Assembly: GCA_905215575.1 (NCBI GenBank)
Contig: CAJMQV010000013.1
Coordinates: forward strand, 1 to 32,789
From: an uncultured bacterium
GTDB lineage: Bacteria; Bacteroidota; Bacteroidia; Bacteroidales; Bacteroidaceae
Reading direction: 5' to 3'
Length of the DNA stretch: 32,789 nt
Part shown: positions 30,474 to 32,789 of the stretch, one piece after another
How positions within the stretch are numbered: the stretch's first letter is position 1
Layout: every line of letters starts with the position of its first letter
Program-made: the position numbers and the translations under genes
Notes under the pieces: model-generated
Told to the model about the DNA's origin: nothing
Seen by the model: only the letters and a program-made list of their open reading frames with translations
Database searches by the model: none

Positions 30474-31939
30474 CGCTGGGCCAGGTTTCGCGAAGCGTCA
30501 ATGCGCAGGAATATGAACAGCAGGATGGTGAATCCCCAAAGCGAGGAGCCTCCATAACTGAAGAACGGTAGCGGGATACCGATTACGGGCGTAAGCCCCA
30601 GCACCATCCCGACATTAATGAACAGGTGAAACAGAAAAACACTCAGTACACAATAGCCATATACCCGTCCGAAACGGTAGGGCTGTCGCTCTGCCAGATA
30701 AATCAGCCTTAGAATCAAGGTTAGGAACAGTAGCAGTACGGCGGCTGATCCTACAAATCCTTCTTCTTCACCCACGGTACAGAAAATAAAGTCTGTATCC
30801 TGTTCCGGCACATACTTTAGCTTGGTTTGTGTGCCGTTCAGAAAGCCTTTTCCTTTCAGACCGCCCGATCCGATGGCGATTTTTGCCTGATTGACATTAT
30901 ATCCGGCTCCGGTAGGGTCGTCTTCCAGTCCGAGCAAAACCTTGATACGAATCTGCTGGTGCGCTTCGAGCACGTTGTTCAATACGAAGTCCACCGAGTA
31001 GAAAAAGGTGAGTGAACCTAACGCAAAGGCGGCGATATAGAAGTATTTCTTTACTCGTGCCGTAATGGAAACATAAATCAGATATAATCCCAGTCCGATA
31101 CATAGCGGTAGCTGGACCCAAACAATATTGAACGGAATAACATAGAAGGCGAAGGCTAATGCTGCAAGATTGATACCGGCTGTCCAGCTGATCAGCCGGG
31201 TTAGCATCTTGGATTTGCCGCAATAGATGCGGATCATGCCAAGCGTGAAGATCATGATGAGCAGCATTACCGAAAACTCACCGATGCTTGTTGGGGTAAA
31301 ACCGAGTGGGTCCGCCGCAAAACGCACGCCGACCACAAAATAAACCACAGCTGATATGCCGGCAAACAGAATCGAGCCCGGCATTCCCTCACGATAGAGC
31401 ATCAGAAAGAAGGCGAAATAAACCAAGGCCGAACCGGTTTCCCGTTGGGCGATGATGAGCAGCATCGGGATGAATATCAGGGCCAGAGTCATACCGAAGT
31501 CGCGCCAGCGGGCTATATTATATCCGTACGAGGACATGAATTTTGCTACTGCTAATGCTGTGGCAAACTTGGCGAACTCGGCGGATTGAAGGCTGAACGG
31601 TCCGATTTTGATCCACGAATGCGAACCTTTGATGTCGCGCGCCAGAAAAGGTGTAATGAACAGCAACACCAATAAGATGGCATAAATCACATACGAGAAA
31701 GTGTCGTAGATCCGGTCGTTCAGCATCAGAATGATGGTTCCCAACAGTATGGAAGTGCCGATCCACACGATCTGCATGCCCGATCGTGCGTCAAAAGAGA
31801 AAAAGTTTCCTCCTTGGCTGAAGTCATAGCTGGCGCCGCAGATACTGATCCAACCAAAGGCCATGAGGGCTAAATACAGCAGAATGGTTACCCAGTCTAC
31901 TGAAGCCCATATACTTTTGTTATCTCGATTCATTACCAT
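30470..31939 (-). CDS. rodA: Rod-shape protein RodA (SEDS peptidoglycan glycosyltransferase)
   Basis: A 489-residue polytopic inner-membrane protein that polymerises glycan strands for cell elongation with PBP2. Family motifs: SWIKIGPFSLQSAEFAKFAT in the first third, QRETGSALVY, and VPEQDTDFIFCTVGEEEGF and LPFFSYGGSSLWGFT near the end. About ten membrane segments. It is longer than the usual 370-420 residues because of extra segments in the middle, as often in Bacteroidota. Start at 31939 (MVMNRDNK) or 31933; either overlaps the end of mrdA, by 20 or 14 bases, consistent with coupled translation. Its 3' end overlaps gldH by 4 bases. Confidence 0.95.
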   Translation of the reverse strand: MVMNRDNKSIWASVDWVTILLYLALMAFGWISICGASYDFSQGGNFFSFDARSGMQIVWIGTSILLGTIILMLNDRIYDTFSYVIYAILLVLLFITPFLARDIKGSHSWIKIGPFSLQSAEFAKFATALAVAKFMSSYGYNIARWRDFGMTLALIFIPMLLIIAQRETGSALVYFAFFLMLYREGMPGSILFAGISAVVYFVVGVRFAADPLGFTPTSIGEFSVMLLIMIFTLGMIRIYCGKSKMLTRLISWTAGINLAALAFAFYVIPFNIVWVQLPLCIGLGLYLIYVSITARVKKYFYIAAFALGSLTFFYSVDFVLNNVLEAHQQIRIKVLLGLEDDPTGAGYNVNQAKIAIGSGGLKGKGFLNGTQTKLKYVPEQDTDFIFCTVGEEEGFVGSAAVLLLFLTLILRLIYLAERQPYRFGRVYGYCVLSVFLFHLFINVGMVLGLTPVIGIPLPFFSYGGSSLWGFTILLFIFLRIDASRNLAQR

Positions 31940-32789
31940 AATTGATTCTTCTGTTTTGAAACTCTTCCGCTTTCTTTTCGCTGGCCGGTGAGAGTTTACC
32001 CATAATATATTGTTCCATCATCAGAGAGCCGATAGGCACACCATAGTCGGCTCCCCATCCTCCGTTTTCCACATATACGGCAATGGCTATTTTCGGGTTG
32101 TTCATCGGGGCAAATCCCATGAAGGCTGAATGGTCATGACCGCGGTTTTGTGCTGTACCGGTTTTGCCGCAAGCTTCGTAATATGGACTGTTTGCCGCAC
32201 GGCAGGTACCGCCTTCCACAGCACGTCTCATGCCGGCCACAATATAATTATAGTATTTGGAGTCGGTCATGGTGTAATGTTTTCGGCTATACAGCGTGTC
32301 CAGACTTCCGCCTTTAATGCTTTTTACTACATGAGGCACATAGTAATAGCCCCGGTTGGCGATAGTGGCCGCCAGATTGGCTATCTGCAAAGGTGTGGCG
32401 TTGACCTCACCCTGACCGATAGAGATACTGATGACCGTAAGTCCGTTCCAGGAACCACGGTAGGCTTTGTCGTAGAACTGGGCGTTGGGGATGAGACCGC
32501 GCTTTTCGCCCGGCAGGTCCACTCCTAATTTATATCCGAATCCCATGGACACCATATAGTCTTTCCAGCGTGTCATGGCTTCCTGCACGTTTTTGTATTT
32601 GGTGCGGTTTCCAAACATATAGAACAGTCCCCAGCAGAAATACGCATTGCAGGAAGTACCCAGTGCAGGAACCAGATTAATCGGGGATGCGTGACCGTGG
32701 CAACCAACCTTCAGTCCGCGGTAATGGAATCCGTGCGGACAGGGAAATGCGGTTTGCGGGGTAAGTATTCCCTCTTGCAGGAAAGTAAG
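31920..32789 (-). CDS. mrdA: Penicillin-binding protein 2, C-terminal part (5' end outside window)
   Basis: The transpeptidase that crosslinks peptidoglycan together with RodA. About 289 residues are visible and the frame stays open to the window edge; the methionine at 32618 is internal because LQEGILTPQTAFPC..HGF and further PBP2 sequence continue upstream of it. Active-site motifs seen: SxN as SCN (32646-32654) in PALGTSCNAYFCWG, and KTG in EACGKTGTAQNRG (near 32164). The SxxK serine motif lies outside. Other family signs: YKLGVDLPGEKRGLIPN and ISIGQGEVNATPLQIANLAA. It overlaps rodA, giving the common mrdA-rodA pair. Confidence 0.95.
   Translation of the reverse strand, partial: LTFLQEGILTPQTAFPCPHGFHYRGLKVGCHGHASPINLVPALGTSCNAYFCWGLFYMFGNRTKYKNVQEAMTRWKDYMVSMGFGYKLGVDLPGEKRGLIPNAQFYDKAYRGSWNGLTVISISIGQGEVNATPLQIANLAATIANRGYYYVPHVVKSIKGGSLDTLYSRKHYTMTDSKYYNYIVAGMRRAVEGGTCRAANSPYYEACGKTGTAQNRGHDHSAFMGFAPMNNPKIAIAVYVENGGWGADYGVPIGSLMMEQYIMGKLSPASEKKAEEFQNRRINYGNESR

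Overview
The window is chromosomal DNA from a member of the Bacteroidota, most likely the order Bacteroidales. The signs are a SusC/SusD pair, GldH and PorT-like proteins, a type IX secretion (T9SS) type C-terminal tail, a fused RibBA, a long Bacteroidota-type LptF/G permease, weak Shine-Dalgarno signals, and repeated TAnnTTTG -7 promoter elements with an occasional TTG or TTTG about 20 bases upstream. I do not commit to a genus. Most of the window is housekeeping. The accessory-looking parts are about 1.3-5.4 kb and 11.1-20.1 kb.

Layout. 1-1209: the end of cysK overlapping a CvfB-like S1 RNA-binding protein, closed by a strong hairpin. 1313-5371: an AT-rich LuxR-type regulator diverges from three genes for exported proteins (a TonB C-terminal-domain protein and two unknowns). 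The shared intergenic region holds a perfect 16-bp palindrome. 5432-8353: rplS (minus), then a 5'-nucleotidase split into two overlapping genes (plus), which runs tail to tail into a PorT-like barrel protein (minus). 8526-11041: a small 2[4Fe-4S] ferredoxin, a lipoprotein phosphodiesterase and a membrane acyltransferase.

11157-20074 (minus) is the most distinctive block. A zinc metalloprotease (DUF5117/DUF4953 type, HEVGHSLGLRHN) is followed 10 bases later by a SusC transporter, then SusD, then a secreted beta-propeller-like protein with a T9SS-type tail. The likely logic is secreted or surface proteolysis coupled to TonB-dependent uptake of the products, as known for RagAB peptide import. 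The substrate is inferred, not shown.

20258-25453 (minus): a class I aminotransferase with its own terminator, then lptFG-ribBA-Bax inhibitor-1 with 16-18 base gaps. 25812-26137: two tRNA genes, Met(CAT) and Ala(GGC), each with a promoter and a hairpin terminator. 26501-30473 (plus): metF, holB, a RicT/PSP1 protein and gldH, closely spaced. 30470-32789 (minus): rodA and the 3' part of mrdA (PBP2), which leaves the window.

Beyond the genes, two intergenic stretches (8767-8832 and 26226-26291) each hold three degenerate copies of the same 22-bp unit in tandem. This is a small repeat family that no gene or terminator explains. No CRISPR array, insertion sequence, integrase or phage gene was seen.
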